NCBI GenBank assembly: GCA_003129525.1
Contig: CP029329.1
Coordinates: 591,501-655,500, forward strand
DNA: 64,000 nt
Direction: 5' to 3'
Source of the DNA: Clostridium beijerinckii
Lineage (GTDB): Bacteria > Bacillota > Clostridia > Clostridiales > Clostridiaceae
Positions 32,556 to 42,114 of the stretch are shown piece after piece. Below the pieces are notes generated by a model. That model ran no database searches. It was not told the DNA's origin and saw only the letters and a program-made list of their open reading frames with translations. The translations under genes and the position numbers were made by a program. Numbering within the stretch: the stretch's first letter is position 1; the number at the start of each line of letters is the position of its first letter.

Positions 32556-33395
32556 CTATCTACGTATGTATTTCTTGAGTCTCTTCATCACTCTATTATC
32601 AGACCATTTTAGAATATTCATTAGTGTTCCAATCCCCAATTGTTTATTATTTAAATCTTCTCTTAAATATCTATTTCTAATAATAGTGTCATATTTTTGA
32701 TGTAACTTTTTCTTAGATGTAACTGTATTTTTAAAAGATTCTTGTATATTATTATCTTCTCTAATATGATAATTAGCTAAGTTTTTTTCTATAATATATA
32801 TATCATACTTCATTAAAAATCTTAAATTAAATTCCCAATCTTCTAACACTTCTAAAGAATCATCAAAGTATCCCACTTCTTCATATACCTTTGTTCTATA
32901 TACAAAAGATATAGGTGAGAATAAATTATTTTTAATCATATCATATAAACTAATTACATCCTTTAAATCTGTATTAAATGGTTTGATTTTGCCTTTTTTT
33001 ATTTGATCATTTACTACTTTTTCGTATATCTTATTACTGTGAGTAAGCACACCCATACACTCTGAATTTGATTCAAGGTACCCAACTGTTTCTTCTAGAA
33101 AATGAATATCCCATGTATCATCGTCATCATGCATTACTACCATTTCTGTATCTACTGCCTTAGCACCTAGATTAATAGCTTTATGTAACCCTGACGCACC
33201 TTCATTGTTAATAATAACATATTGCTCCTTTGGCACCTTATTATTTATGATATCTTGTATTTTTTTTAGTTCACCCTTATCATTAACTAATATAATTTTC
33301 CACTGTTTATATGTTTGATTCATAATATCTTTAATGGCTCTATCTAAAAATATGTATCTTGTAGATGTTCGAATAATAATAGATATATTATACAA
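32556..33395 (-). CDS. GT2 family glycosyltransferase
   Basis: 279 aa. ISIIIRTSTRYIFLDRAIKDIMNQTYKQW, KIILVND, GASGLHKAINLGAKAV and VVMHDDDDTWD form the nucleotide-sugar and metal site of a GT-A enzyme, and EVLEDWEFNLRFL supplies the late acidic motif. No membrane helix. Sits between TagF-like and ABC permease genes; probably adds a repeat-unit sugar. Donor unknown, with dTDP-rhamnose plausible given the adjacent rfb genes. Confidence 0.82.
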   Translation of the reverse strand: MYNISIIIRTSTRYIFLDRAIKDIMNQTYKQWKIILVNDKGELKKIQDIINNKVPKEQYVIINNEGASGLHKAINLGAKAVDTEMVVMHDDDDTWDIHFLEETVGYLESNSECMGVLTHSNKIYEKVVNDQIKKGKIKPFNTDLKDVISLYDMIKNNLFSPISFVYRTKVYEEVGYFDDSLEVLEDWEFNLRFLMKYDIYIIEKNLANYHIREDNNIQESFKNTVTSKKKLHQKYDTIIRNRYLREDLNNKQLGIGTLMNILKWSDNRVMKRLKKYIRR

Positions 33396-33408
33396 AGAAT
33401 GTCCTCCT

Positions 33409-34608
33409 TTAATTTTGAGACAATCGCTCTCTAATTAAATCAAATAGTCTCTTACAGTTATTTTCATCCTGAAACTTAAAAAATGTATGTGCTCTTTTAG
33501 AATACACTTCATTTCCTTCGTCCCCTTTTCTAATCACTTCATAAATTTTTTCTAACAAATCATCTTTTTCTTTTACTATATCACCAAATCCATCTCTATC
33601 ATATTGAAAATATGACCTTCCTGCATGCTCTTTTATAAATTTTTCTTGGTCAAATTGATAATAAATATTTATATTTCCTATATATGCACTATCAAAATGT
33701 ACACTTGAATAATCCGTTATAAAAAGTTTAGCTTTTCCAAGCAACTCTGCTATTTTAACTTGTTCTGATTTATATATTTTTATATTGTCAGAAGAAACTT
33801 TAAAAAGTTCTCCCAATTTATTCATACCATGATGTGTAATAAATACTAATTTAAATTGCTCTTTTTTTAGAATTTCATTAAGTTTTTTATCATTCAATAA
33901 TGTTTGAATGGTATTATAATAATCTGATTTTAAGAATTCCTTTTTTGCTGTTTCTAAATATTCTGGCTCTGTATTAGCTATATTGAATAAATATCTTCTC
34001 CATGTAGGCATATATAAAATAATATTTTCTTTATTATTCTCATTTTTATATTTAATAAGTTCATCATATCTGCAAAAACCTACATTGGCGATTTCATTTT
34101 CATCATATCCAAACTTATCTATTATAAATTTCTTTTCTTTATCTGTAGTAGTTACAAATAAATCAATATCTGAAACACTCTTTCCATAAACTGCACTAAC
34201 ATCTTTATCTGTAATTCCATGTTGTAAAAACACCTTTAATTTTTTAGGAAATACTTTGCCGAAATGTGCATAAAACATTCTACTTCCCCAGGGTTCAATA
34301 ATATTCTTTTCTGTAGAAGCAATGACTTTGCTCTTTAAAAAATAAAGTTTATGCTTTAGTGTTCCTTTAATAATAACTTGCCCTATTAGCTTTACATCAT
34401 CTATCTCTTTACATCCTTTTTCTAATAAGTAAACACTTGTTGTTTGTGGTTGTTCTTTATTTAAATATCTAAAAAAAGCAATACCGTTATCTTGAGCTTG
34501 ATCTGCCCTTTCAGATATTATCCAAATTTCCTTAGGTAATAAAGGATATAGAATATACATAACAATTCCAGTAAAAAACATATCTATCCCATTTATAATA
34601 TATTTCAT
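33409..34608 (-). CDS. TagF/CDP-glycerol glycerophosphotransferase-family protein
   Basis: 399 aa. An N-terminal membrane-associating segment is followed by IWIISERADQAQDNGIAFF, FLQHGITDKDVSAVYG, DLFVTTTDKEKKFI, GFCRYDEL, YMPTWRRYLF, VFITHHGMN and LFITDYSSVHFDSAYIGN, the standard motifs of CDP-glycerol (or CDP-ribitol) polymerases and primases. It supports a polyol-phosphate component in the polymer. Similar to the C-terminal half of the fusion at 27357-30011. Exact polyol not determinable from sequence. Confidence 0.85.
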   Translation of the reverse strand: MKYIINGIDMFFTGIVMYILYPLLPKEIWIISERADQAQDNGIAFFRYLNKEQPQTTSVYLLEKGCKEIDDVKLIGQVIIKGTLKHKLYFLKSKVIASTEKNIIEPWGSRMFYAHFGKVFPKKLKVFLQHGITDKDVSAVYGKSVSDIDLFVTTTDKEKKFIIDKFGYDENEIANVGFCRYDELIKYKNENNKENIILYMPTWRRYLFNIANTEPEYLETAKKEFLKSDYYNTIQTLLNDKKLNEILKKEQFKLVFITHHGMNKLGELFKVSSDNIKIYKSEQVKIAELLGKAKLFITDYSSVHFDSAYIGNINIYYQFDQEKFIKEHAGRSYFQYDRDGFGDIVKEKDDLLEKIYEVIRKGDEGNEVYSKRAHTFFKFQDENNCKRLFDLIRERLSQN

Positions 34609-34649
34609 TACTATATCCCTCCATATTTCTCAGTAGCTTATATAAAATT

Positions 34650-35498
34650 CTATTTTGATCTTAAAAATCTATCCAAAGCATCTTCCCACCTTGGCAATAA
34701 CTTAAATCCATTATCTATAAGACTATTCTTAGACAATCTTGAATTTAAAGGTCTTACAGCCTTTGTTTTATACTCCCTTGTAGGAATAGGATTTATTACA
34801 CAATTTAAGTTTGCTTTTCTCATAATTTCTTCAGCAAATTCAGCCCAAGAACAAAATCCTTCATTAGTTGCATGATACACTCCATACTTTTCAGATACAG
34901 CGATATCACATAAAAGTGGTGCTAAATCAAAAGTATAAGTAGGGCTTCCTATTTGGTCGCATACAACGTTTAAGCTTTCTTTTTCTTTTCCTAGTTTAAC
35001 CATTGTTTTAATAAAATTATTACCATTAAGTCCAAACACCCAAGAAATTCTAACTATAAAATACTTATCTAAAATTTCTTTTACTTTTAATTCACCTTCA
35101 TATTTAGTTTTTCCATAAACTGAAAGTGGATTGATATTTCCATCAATCTCAAAAGAAGTATCTCCCTGTCCATCAAAAACATAATCTGTAGATATGTAAA
35201 TCATCTTAGCATTTACCCTTTGACAAGCTTTTGCTATATTTTCTGTACTTAATACATTGACATTATAACACATTTCTTTTTCATCTTCAGCATTATCTAC
35301 TGCTGTATATGCTGCACAATGTATAACACATTCTGGTTTTAATTTTAAAATATATTCATAAGTAGCAGTAATATCTGTAATGTCCAAATCTTCTCTACCA
35401 ATACCTATGCATTTTATATTTCTTTTATTTAATTCCTTTATAACATCAAAACCTAGTTGTCCTTTAGCTCCAGTAACAAGTATCATTTTTATATTCAC
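34650..35498 (-). CDS. rfbD: dTDP-4-dehydrorhamnose reductase
   Basis: 282 aa, normal length. MILVTGAKGQLGFDVI is the NAD(P)-binding GxxGQLG loop; AAYTAVDNAEDE, YISTDYVFDG, and YGKTKYEGE (YxxxK catalytic pair) follow. Catalyses the last step of dTDP-L-rhamnose synthesis in the cytoplasm. Gene order is rfbA, rfbC, rfbB, GT2, rfbD on one strand. Confidence 0.93.
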   Translation of the reverse strand: MNIKMILVTGAKGQLGFDVIKELNKRNIKCIGIGREDLDITDITATYEYILKLKPECVIHCAAYTAVDNAEDEKEMCYNVNVLSTENIAKACQRVNAKMIYISTDYVFDGQGDTSFEIDGNINPLSVYGKTKYEGELKVKEILDKYFIVRISWVFGLNGNNFIKTMVKLGKEKESLNVVCDQIGSPTYTFDLAPLLCDIAVSEKYGVYHATNEGFCSWAEFAEEIMRKANLNCVINPIPTREYKTKAVRPLNSRLSKNSLIDNGFKLLPRWEDALDRFLRSK

Positions 35499-35613
35499 AC
35501 CTTTTTTTACTTGATAATTGACAATTATTTATTAAATTACTTTGTAATTTCTTAATTATATTTTTGAAAAGGCATAGGCTTTTCTTCCTTAATTGTCAAC
35601 TGTCCATTGAATC

Positions 35614-36594
35614 CTACTTTAATTTTTTAATTAAAATCTTAAACAACCAATTAGGCATATATTTTATGATAATTTCAAAATATGCTTCCTTTTTATCTAA
35701 ATAACTATATTTCAAAATTTTTAAGATATTTTTATTTATTCTAGCATCGCAAAAAATCTCAATATGCGTTAAATCAATGTTATCACTATTTAAATCCATA
35801 CCATTAATACACCTTTTTACGTCATCAATTCGTTGTTGTAATATGTTTACCCTTAAATTATAGTAATCTTTTTTACTATAAACACCCTTAAAACTTCCAG
35901 TTTGATTATTCTCATGTATTCTATATTTTACCAAAGGTTTATCCACAAAGGATATTTTACCGTACCAGCCAGATACAATGCAAAGCCACTGATCATGTAT
36001 GGTAACTCTTGAAAACGGAACAGCCTTTTTAGCTATTTTACTATTTATAAGCATACAACATCCTGAAACGCAGTTCTTAAAGAAAAAGCTAGAAAAAAGA
36101 TTTTCTCCATAAATATATTTTATTCTTGATTTTACTTTTATTAAACTATCTGCTATATGATTTCCATCCCCATCTATAACTGACATATCACTATAAGCAA
36201 GCACAGAATTTTCACTTCGAATTAATTTTACTAAACTTTCTATTTTATTAATTTCCCATATATCATCTTGATCACAATATGAAAAAAACTCTCCATTGCC
36301 TTGTTTTGTAAGGTGTTCAAAAGCTTTATTAGAGCCTTCATTTTTAGTACCTCTAATCAAATTATATGTGAAATTAATTATATGTTTTTTTATTAGTTCT
36401 TCATCAACAGGATAATCAGGACAATCATCATAAATTAATAATTCTATATTATCATATGTTTGATTATTTAACGAAATCAGCTGTTCTACAAACCAAGTTT
36501 CATTTGGTTTGTAAACAGCTAATAATATAGATACTAATGGTAAATCTTTTTTACTATTGATTTTTTCTAAATTGCAATTATCTTCTTTAATCAT
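35614..36594 (-). CDS. GT2 glycosyltransferase (rhamnosyltransferase-like)
   Basis: 326 aa. PLVSILLAVYKPNETWFVEQL, LIYDDCPDYP, GSNKAFEHL, FSYCDQDDIWEINKIE (DQDD site) and HDQWLCIVSGWYG match the GT2 subset often annotated as alpha-L-Rha alpha-1,3-rhamnosyltransferase. It overlaps the end of rfbB by 8 nt (ATGATTAA), so it is translationally coupled to dTDP-rhamnose synthesis, supporting rhamnose as donor. The specific linkage is inference. Confidence 0.83.
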   Translation of the reverse strand: MIKEDNCNLEKINSKKDLPLVSILLAVYKPNETWFVEQLISLNNQTYDNIELLIYDDCPDYPVDEELIKKHIINFTYNLIRGTKNEGSNKAFEHLTKQGNGEFFSYCDQDDIWEINKIESLVKLIRSENSVLAYSDMSVIDGDGNHIADSLIKVKSRIKYIYGENLFSSFFFKNCVSGCCMLINSKIAKKAVPFSRVTIHDQWLCIVSGWYGKISFVDKPLVKYRIHENNQTGSFKGVYSKKDYYNLRVNILQQRIDDVKRCINGMDLNSDNIDLTHIEIFCDARINKNILKILKYSYLDKKEAYFEIIIKYMPNWLFKILIKKLK

Positions 36595-37597
36595 AAAAAC
36601 ACCTTAACAATTGATAGTCTCCACTAATTATACTTTGCCACCAGGGCTTATTATCTAAATACCACTTAATAGTCTTTTTAATGCCTTCATCAAAAGTTGT
36701 TGTTGGTAACCATCCTAATTCATTATGAATCTTTGTCGGATCTATAGCATAACGCATATCATGACCCATTCGATCTCCAACAAATTTAATAAGGTCTTCT
36801 GATTTTCCTAGTTCATGAATAATAGTCTTAACTACTTCTAAATTTGTTCTTTCGTTATGTCCGCCAATGTTATAAACTTCTCCAACTCTTCCATTATGGA
36901 TTATTAAATCAATTGCACTGCAATGATCCTCTACATATAGCCAGTCACGCACATTTTCTCCAGTGCCATATACAGGTAAGTCTTTCCCATTTAATGCATT
37001 TGCTATCATAAGCGGAATTAGCTTTTCTGGGAAATGATATGGTCCATAGTTATTAGAGCAACGTGAAATAGTTACAGGAATATTAAATGTACGATAATAA
37101 GCCCCTACTAGAAGATCAGCTGATGCTTTACTTGCTGAATATGGGCTTGAAGCACTAAGTGGAGTTTCTTCTGTAAAGAATAAATCTGGTCTATCAAGAG
37201 GTAAATCTCCATAAACTTCATCTGTAGATACTTGATGATATCTCTTTATTCCATATTTTTTGCACGCGTCAAGCAATACCCCTGTTCCTATAACATTAGT
37301 ATTTAAAAATACTTCAGGATTTTCAATTGAACGATCCACATGACTTTCCGCTGCAAAATTTATTATCATGTCTGGTTTTTCTGCCTCAAACATATTAAAC
37401 ACAGCATCTCTGTCAGCTATATCTATTTTGTAAAAGTTAAAATTAGGATTTTCTTTAACTGATGATAAGGTCTCCATGTTTCCAGCATAAGTTAAACAGT
37501 CTACACATATTATTTTATAATCATTATATTTATTAAGCATATAATGAACAAAATTCCCTCCAATAAAACCAGCTCCACCTGTTATTACTATCTTCAT
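36587..37597 (-). CDS. rfbB: dTDP-glucose 4,6-dehydratase
   Basis: 336 aa. Start MKIVITGGAGFIGGNFVHYM, FAAESHVDRSI, STDEVYGDLP, PYSASKASADLLV (YxxxK), SRCSNNYGPYHFPEKLIP and GHDMRYAIDPTKI are diagnostic of RfbB. Converts dTDP-glucose to dTDP-4-keto-6-deoxyglucose. Coupled by overlap to a GT2 gene downstream. Confidence 0.95.
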   Translation of the reverse strand: MKIVITGGAGFIGGNFVHYMLNKYNDYKIICVDCLTYAGNMETLSSVKENPNFNFYKIDIADRDAVFNMFEAEKPDMIINFAAESHVDRSIENPEVFLNTNVIGTGVLLDACKKYGIKRYHQVSTDEVYGDLPLDRPDLFFTEETPLSASSPYSASKASADLLVGAYYRTFNIPVTISRCSNNYGPYHFPEKLIPLMIANALNGKDLPVYGTGENVRDWLYVEDHCSAIDLIIHNGRVGEVYNIGGHNERTNLEVVKTIIHELGKSEDLIKFVGDRMGHDMRYAIDPTKIHNELGWLPTTTFDEGIKKTIKWYLDNKPWWQSIISGDYQLLRCFYD

Positions 37598-37687
37598 TCT
37601 TTTTTCACACTCCTAATTAAACTTTGCTAATTAATACCAATATTTATGTTTAAACACTTCTAAGTCCGTATACTTACTTCTATAAAC

Positions 37688-37758
37688 GGAAACTCCTATT
37701 CATATACATTCATAGGCGTAAGTTCTACTGACTAAATCATAGATTTAGATCATCACTT
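37688..37758. repeat. Dispersed 3'-end repeat, copy F
   Basis: GGAAACTC ... TAAGTTCTACT ... CTAAATCATAGATTTAG ... TCACTTA aligns with copy D at 48763-48834. Its right end overlaps the TGA stop codon of rfbC, the same gene-end position seen at CBR genes. Confidence 0.65.
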
Positions 37759-38298
37759 AAAACTACAATCGCTATCCTTCAAAAATGGTGCCTTAGCATC
37801 CTTATCAGAAATTATTGGATTTTCTACATTCCAATCCACATTTATTTCTGGATCACACCAAAGAATACTACGATCACTTTCATAATTATAATAATTATCT
37901 GTTTTGTATACAAACTCAACATCATCAGTCAAAGTTAAAAATCCATGTCCAAATCCCCTTGGAATAAACAATTGCTTTTTGTTTTCTGCTGAAAGCTCTA
38001 CAGCTACCCACTGTTTATATGTACTAGAACCTTTTCTTAAATCCACTGCTACATCTAAAACTGCACCTCTAACACAACGTACTAATTTTGCTTGAGCATG
38101 CTTTTCATTTTGGAAGTGAATACCTCTAAGTATTCCTTTTTCCTTTGAATATGATTGATTATCTTGTACAAAATCACAAGCTATTTCTGGTGTTTTAATC
38201 TTAGAGTAAGTTTCCATAAACCATCCTCTTTCATCACCAAAAACATGTGGTTCTACTATATACACGCCTTCTAATTTAGTTTTAATTAAATTCATTAT
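37753..38298 (-). CDS. rfbC: dTDP-4-dehydrorhamnose 3,5-epimerase
   Basis: About 181 aa from ATG 38298 (MNLIKTKLEGVYIVEP), the usual RfbC start; the upstream start at 38322 would overlap the AAGGTG ribosome site. GDERGWFMETYSK, DNQSYSKEKGILRGIHFQ (catalytic His), KLVRCVRGAVLDVAVDLR and FIPRGFGHGFLTL are diagnostic. The stop codon TGA lies within repeat copy F. Confidence 0.93.
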   Translation of the reverse strand: MMNLIKTKLEGVYIVEPHVFGDERGWFMETYSKIKTPEIACDFVQDNQSYSKEKGILRGIHFQNEKHAQAKLVRCVRGAVLDVAVDLRKGSSTYKQWVAVELSAENKKQLFIPRGFGHGFLTLTDDVEFVYKTDNYYNYESDRSILWCDPEINVDWNVENPIISDKDAKAPFLKDSDCSFK

Positions 38299-38335
38299 TA
38301 CACACCTTTTTTCAATGTACAATTTACATTGTCAA

Positions 38336-40094
38336 TTAATAAATGACTTTTCCCTCTGCAACATTTCTCAAGTGTTGTCCATATGGACTTTTACCATACT
38401 GTTTTGCACTTTCTAATAATATTTCTTTATCAATCCAGCCATTTTTGTAAGAAATTTCTTCTAAACACGCTATTTTAAGTCCTTGTCTAGTTTCGATTAC
38501 TTTAACATACTCAGCTGCTTCTGTTAAACTATCTACTGTTCCTGTATCAAGCCAACCATATCCACGTCCAAGAGTTATTACATCTAGTTTGCCATTTTCA
38601 AGATAAATGTTGTTTAAATCCGTGATTTCTAATTCACCACGTGGCGAAGGTTTTAAGGCCTTTGCATATTCACATACTTTATATAGGAATAGGTAAGACT
38701 TTGAAGTTATCTCTGCCTTTTCCCCTCCTCCACACAGTGCTTGCGACTTTCACCGCACACTGCGTTCCATCAATGAAGTTTTACTATATTTTATCCATAC
38801 AACTGAAAATATTATTATTCATAATATCCCATACAGTCAGCGTCTTTCATTGGAATTTTTCCAACGTTCTGCTTCTCTTATTCTTACTCGAACCTGATTG
38901 TATTGTATAATAAAATGTTTCCCATTTCATTGACTTGTGGCTATCCCTCCATTATGTTTCCATAACTTCACTGGTACTATGCCACTACTTTCACTGATAT
39001 TAAAGCAAGTTATAACATTCTGTCTTTCCTTGCTACCGCTTCGTTGGATATAAGTCCTCTGCGTTATCAGCTTACCACGTTCCAATAATTTTATCCTTTC
39101 ATATACCCTTAGGTAGTTCCTATAATCCTGTCTGCACAATACTGCCTGTAACAGTATAAGGATTTTCATAACGACAAATTTTACTCACCCTCACAGACCC
39201 TACAACTTCGGTAGGTGACGCATTTCTGCTCCATTTTTTTTTAGAACCTTACATTCGGAACTTTGTCAGTCTTTTATAATTTAGACATTCTTACCATAGG
39301 TCTTTTATGGACTCCCGACCTATCATACACTCGACCACCTCTGGTTCGCTTTTCCACAATCTCTTTCAAAATTGTTAGGGTGTATTCTCAGCCGACTTCA
39401 CCGAGCTTATAACAAATTTATTCTTATAAATAAAAATGCTATTCGGAGTATCAGAGAAAGCCCTTCAAGGCGTTACCCTCTCATTTGACTTTTCAAATTA
39501 TTAGTTCTTAAATAGCTTCGCTATTTAGGCAATACTTTTCATATTACAACGTGTCGCACTATCATAAAAATAAAGTCCTGTAACTGCATAATTGGATTTT
39601 GGTATTTCAGGCTTTTCTTCTAAAGATATAGCCTTTCCACTTTTATCAAATTCCACTACACCAAAGCGTTCTGGGTCATCTACATAATAACCAAAAACTG
39701 TTCCACGACCTTCATTTTCTACTGCTCTTTTTAAATGTTTTGTCAATCCATTTCCATGGAATATATTATCTCCGAGTATCATAGCACAGTTATCATCTCC
39801 AATAAATTCTTCACCTAATATAAAGGCTTGCGCTAATCCATCTGGAGATGGTTGTTCTTTATAAGATAAATTAATCCCATATCTCGAACCATCACCTAAT
39901 AATTTTTCAAAATTAGGTAAATCCTTTGGTGTTGAAATTATTAATATATCCTTAATTCCAGCTAACATCAAAGTTGATAGTGGATAATAAATCATTGGTT
40001 TATCATATACTGGCAAAAGTTGTTTTGAAGTTACCATTGTCAATGGATAAAGTCTTGTTCCACTACCACCTGCTAATATTATACCTTTTGTCAA
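38336..40094 (-). CDS. rfbA: Glucose-1-phosphate thymidylyltransferase, split by a group II intron
   Basis: Exon 1 (40094-39560) encodes [33 protein letters not shown] and [10 protein letters not shown]. Exon 2 (38682-38336) encodes [32 protein letters not shown] and [10 protein letters not shown]. Removing 38683-39559 joins them in frame as [13 protein letters not shown], giving 293 aa, the normal RfbA length. Without splicing a stop follows 11 codons into the intron. The start is placed at TTG 40094 because AGGAAG is better spaced than for GTG 40103. First enzyme of dTDP-rhamnose synthesis, so rhamnose supply in this operon depends on splicing unless another rfbA exists elsewhere. Confidence 0.9.
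38683..39559 (-). mobile_element. ORF-less group II intron in rfbA
   Basis: 877 bp. The minus-strand 5' end is GTGCGACACG (GUGYG consensus). Near the 3' end a domain V-like hairpin reads GTGCGGTGAAAGTCGCAAGC with flanking CAGT/ACTG stem and GGAGGAGGGGAAAA, followed by a domain VI-like segment ending CCTAT (AY end). It contains no reverse transcriptase or maturase: the only sizeable ORF (39169-38927, 80 aa) has no such motifs. Splicing and mobility would need a trans-acting intron-encoded protein. Confidence 0.88.
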
Positions 40095-40103
40095 AATTAT
40101 CAC

Positions 40104-40675
40104 TTCTTCCTAATATATTGAAAGTTTATAAATAACTAAAATTAAATTTTCATATTATTTCTTCTAAACTTTATAAGAATTTGTCTTATAAATTAAAATT
40201 ATGCATTATTTTCATATGTTAATTTTAACATATCAGAACAAAGAAATAAACGAATTTTATATATTCATTCCATTGGTAGTTATTTAAGTTATATGACATC
40301 TTTAATACAATGAGTAATATTATCCATAAATTTTATATTCATATAATTTCTTATATATCTTTATGTATTGGAAAATAATTATTAATTTACAAATTATAAA
40401 AGTTTCAGTCTTTTTTAATCTTAAAATTCCCTATATAATTTCTCAAGTTATACCTTAACATCCATGAAAATAGTTAGTAATGAATTCCTGATTTATTGCA
40501 AAATCTTGTATAAAATGATATCATACATCTGATATTAGATATATGATAATTATCAATTATGAGTGAAACTTCCCAGCATTTCTTAAAAATATATATTTTT
40601 AAGAAACTTATAGGGTTTTGTTCCTTAGTTGACAATTGTGCATTGTCAATTGCAAATTGTATAGGAGGATTATAA
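40104..40675. promoter_or_regulatory. Divergent control region of the polysaccharide locus
   Basis: 572 bp of AT-rich DNA separates rfbA (minus) from the sugar transferase gene (plus) and must carry both promoters. It holds a perfect 28-bp palindrome at 40579-40606 (TTTCTTAAAAATAT and complement), a candidate operator or terminator, and an ATTGACAAT-type array at 40628-40660 just before the plus-strand gene. No riboswitch motif was recognised. Confidence 0.5.
40628..40660. repeat. ATTGACAAT-type short palindromic array
   Basis: TTGACAATTGTGCATTGTCA followed by ATTGCAAATTG forms overlapping inverted repeats. It lies 16 bp before the start codon of the sugar transferase. Related arrays occur at 42068, 45084, 46262, 48693, 53223, 53381, 60420 and 61845. 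Confidence 0.55.
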
Positions 40676-42100
40676 ATGATAAAAGAAAATCAAAATTTTT
40701 TAAATAAAATTAATGCTCTAACAGATATTCTAATTTTATTTATATCAATGACTTTGGCATATTTAATCCGTTTTTATATATTCTCACCTGATACAGGTTA
40801 CATTACATTAAATACATATATTAAATTTGCAGTTATCATAATTCCTATAAATCTTATTGTTTTTAACTTTTTTAATCTGTACCATTCATTTAGAACAACA
40901 ACTTTTATTAAAGAATGTATTCAAATTATTAAATCAAATACAATCCTAACAGCTATTTTATTATCATTATTATTCATATTTAGATTAGTTGATATCTCTA
41001 GATGGGTTATTGTTATTTTTTATTTTGTAAATATTACGTTAGTTGTTACTAAGCGATTTATTTTAAGAAAATCTTTATCAAAAATTAGATTAAAAGGATT
41101 AAACTTAAAGCATGTAATAATTGCTGGTGCAGGTGAAGTAGCAAATGAATACTTAGAAGTGATTAACTCAAATAAGAGTTATGGTTATAATTATTCCGGA
41201 TATGTAGCAGACAGATCAGACTTTAAAGGTGAGAAACTTGGAAATTACGATGATTTATTAAATGTTTTAACTAAGTACAAGCCTGACGAAGTTGTTTGTG
41301 CTCTTGATATATCTGATTCAAAATACTTGGAAAATGTAGTTTCAGATTGTGAAAAAAGTGGTACAAAAATTTCTATAATTCCATTTTGCTATAAATACAT
41401 TCCTAGTCAACCTTATATTGATCAAATTGGAAGTATTCCTCTTATTAACGTTAGAAGAATACCTTTAGATAATTTAGGGAATGCATTTACGAAGAGAGCA
41501 ATAGATATACTTGGTTCACTTGTTTTAATAATACTTTCAAGTCCAGTTATGCTTATTACCACTTTAATCATTAGATGTACTTCAAAAGGACCCATTATCT
41601 TTAAGCAAAATCGTGTAGGTTTAAATAAGAAGCTATTTACAATGTATAAATTTAGATCTATGAAAGTTAATTCTCAGGAAGAAACAGGGTGGAGTACGAA
41701 TTCTGATCCTAGAAAAACTAAATTTGGATCTTTTATTCGTAAATTTTCTATAGATGAATTACCTCAATTTTTTAATGTATTAAAAGGCGATATGAGTTTA
41801 ATAGGGCCTAGACCTGAGCTGCCTCATTTTGTGGATAATTTCAAAAATGAAATTCCACTTTATATGGTCAAGCATCAAGTAAAACCTGGAATAACTGGAC
41901 TAGCTCAAGTAAATGGTTTTAGGGGTGATACCTCAATTAAAAAGAGGATTGAATATGATATATATTATATAGAAAACTGGAATATACTACTGGATATAAG
42001 TATATTATTTCAAACTGCTTTTAAAGGATTTAAAAATAATGAACAGATTATAATTAAATCTGATACACTTGACAATGAACATATGACAATTGACAATTAA
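40676..42100 (+). CDS. Undecaprenyl-phosphate glycosylphosphotransferase (WcaJ/CpsE-like)
   Basis: 474 aa. Four N-terminal membrane helices, a Rossmann-like region (HVIIAGAGEVANEYLEVI), then the catalytic bacterial sugar transferase domain from about 280: KRAIDILGSLVLIILSSPVM, PIIFKQNRVGLNKKLFTMYKFRSM, KFSIDELPQFFNVLKGDMSLIGPRPELP and GITGLAQVNG. It starts polymer synthesis by moving a sugar-1-phosphate to undecaprenyl phosphate. GGAGGAT precedes the ATG. The last codons (LDNEHMTIDN) are encoded by an ATTGACAAT-type repeat, so the C-terminal tail is repeat-derived. Confidence 0.92.
   Translation: MIKENQNFLNKINALTDILILFISMTLAYLIRFYIFSPDTGYITLNTYIKFAVIIIPINLIVFNFFNLYHSFRTTTFIKECIQIIKSNTILTAILLSLLFIFRLVDISRWVIVIFYFVNITLVVTKRFILRKSLSKIRLKGLNLKHVIIAGAGEVANEYLEVINSNKSYGYNYSGYVADRSDFKGEKLGNYDDLLNVLTKYKPDEVVCALDISDSKYLENVVSDCEKSGTKISIIPFCYKYIPSQPYIDQIGSIPLINVRRIPLDNLGNAFTKRAIDILGSLVLIILSSPVMLITTLIIRCTSKGPIIFKQNRVGLNKKLFTMYKFRSMKVNSQEETGWSTNSDPRKTKFGSFIRKFSIDELPQFFNVLKGDMSLIGPRPELPHFVDNFKNEIPLYMVKHQVKPGITGLAQVNGFRGDTSIKKRIEYDIYYIENWNILLDISILFQTAFKGFKNNEQIIIKSDTLDNEHMTIDN
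42068..42100. repeat. ATTGACAAT-type repeat overlapping a stop codon
   Basis: TTGACAATGAACATATGACA followed by ATTGACAATTAA. It encodes the final residues and stop of the sugar transferase. Confidence 0.6.
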
Positions 42101-42114
42101 AAAGAGGTGTTAGG

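Noticed and set aside
38927..39169. 80-aa ORF inside the group II intron as a possible intron-encoded protein
   Set aside because: No reverse transcriptase, maturase or HNH motifs, and far too short; it is structural intron RNA read as codons.
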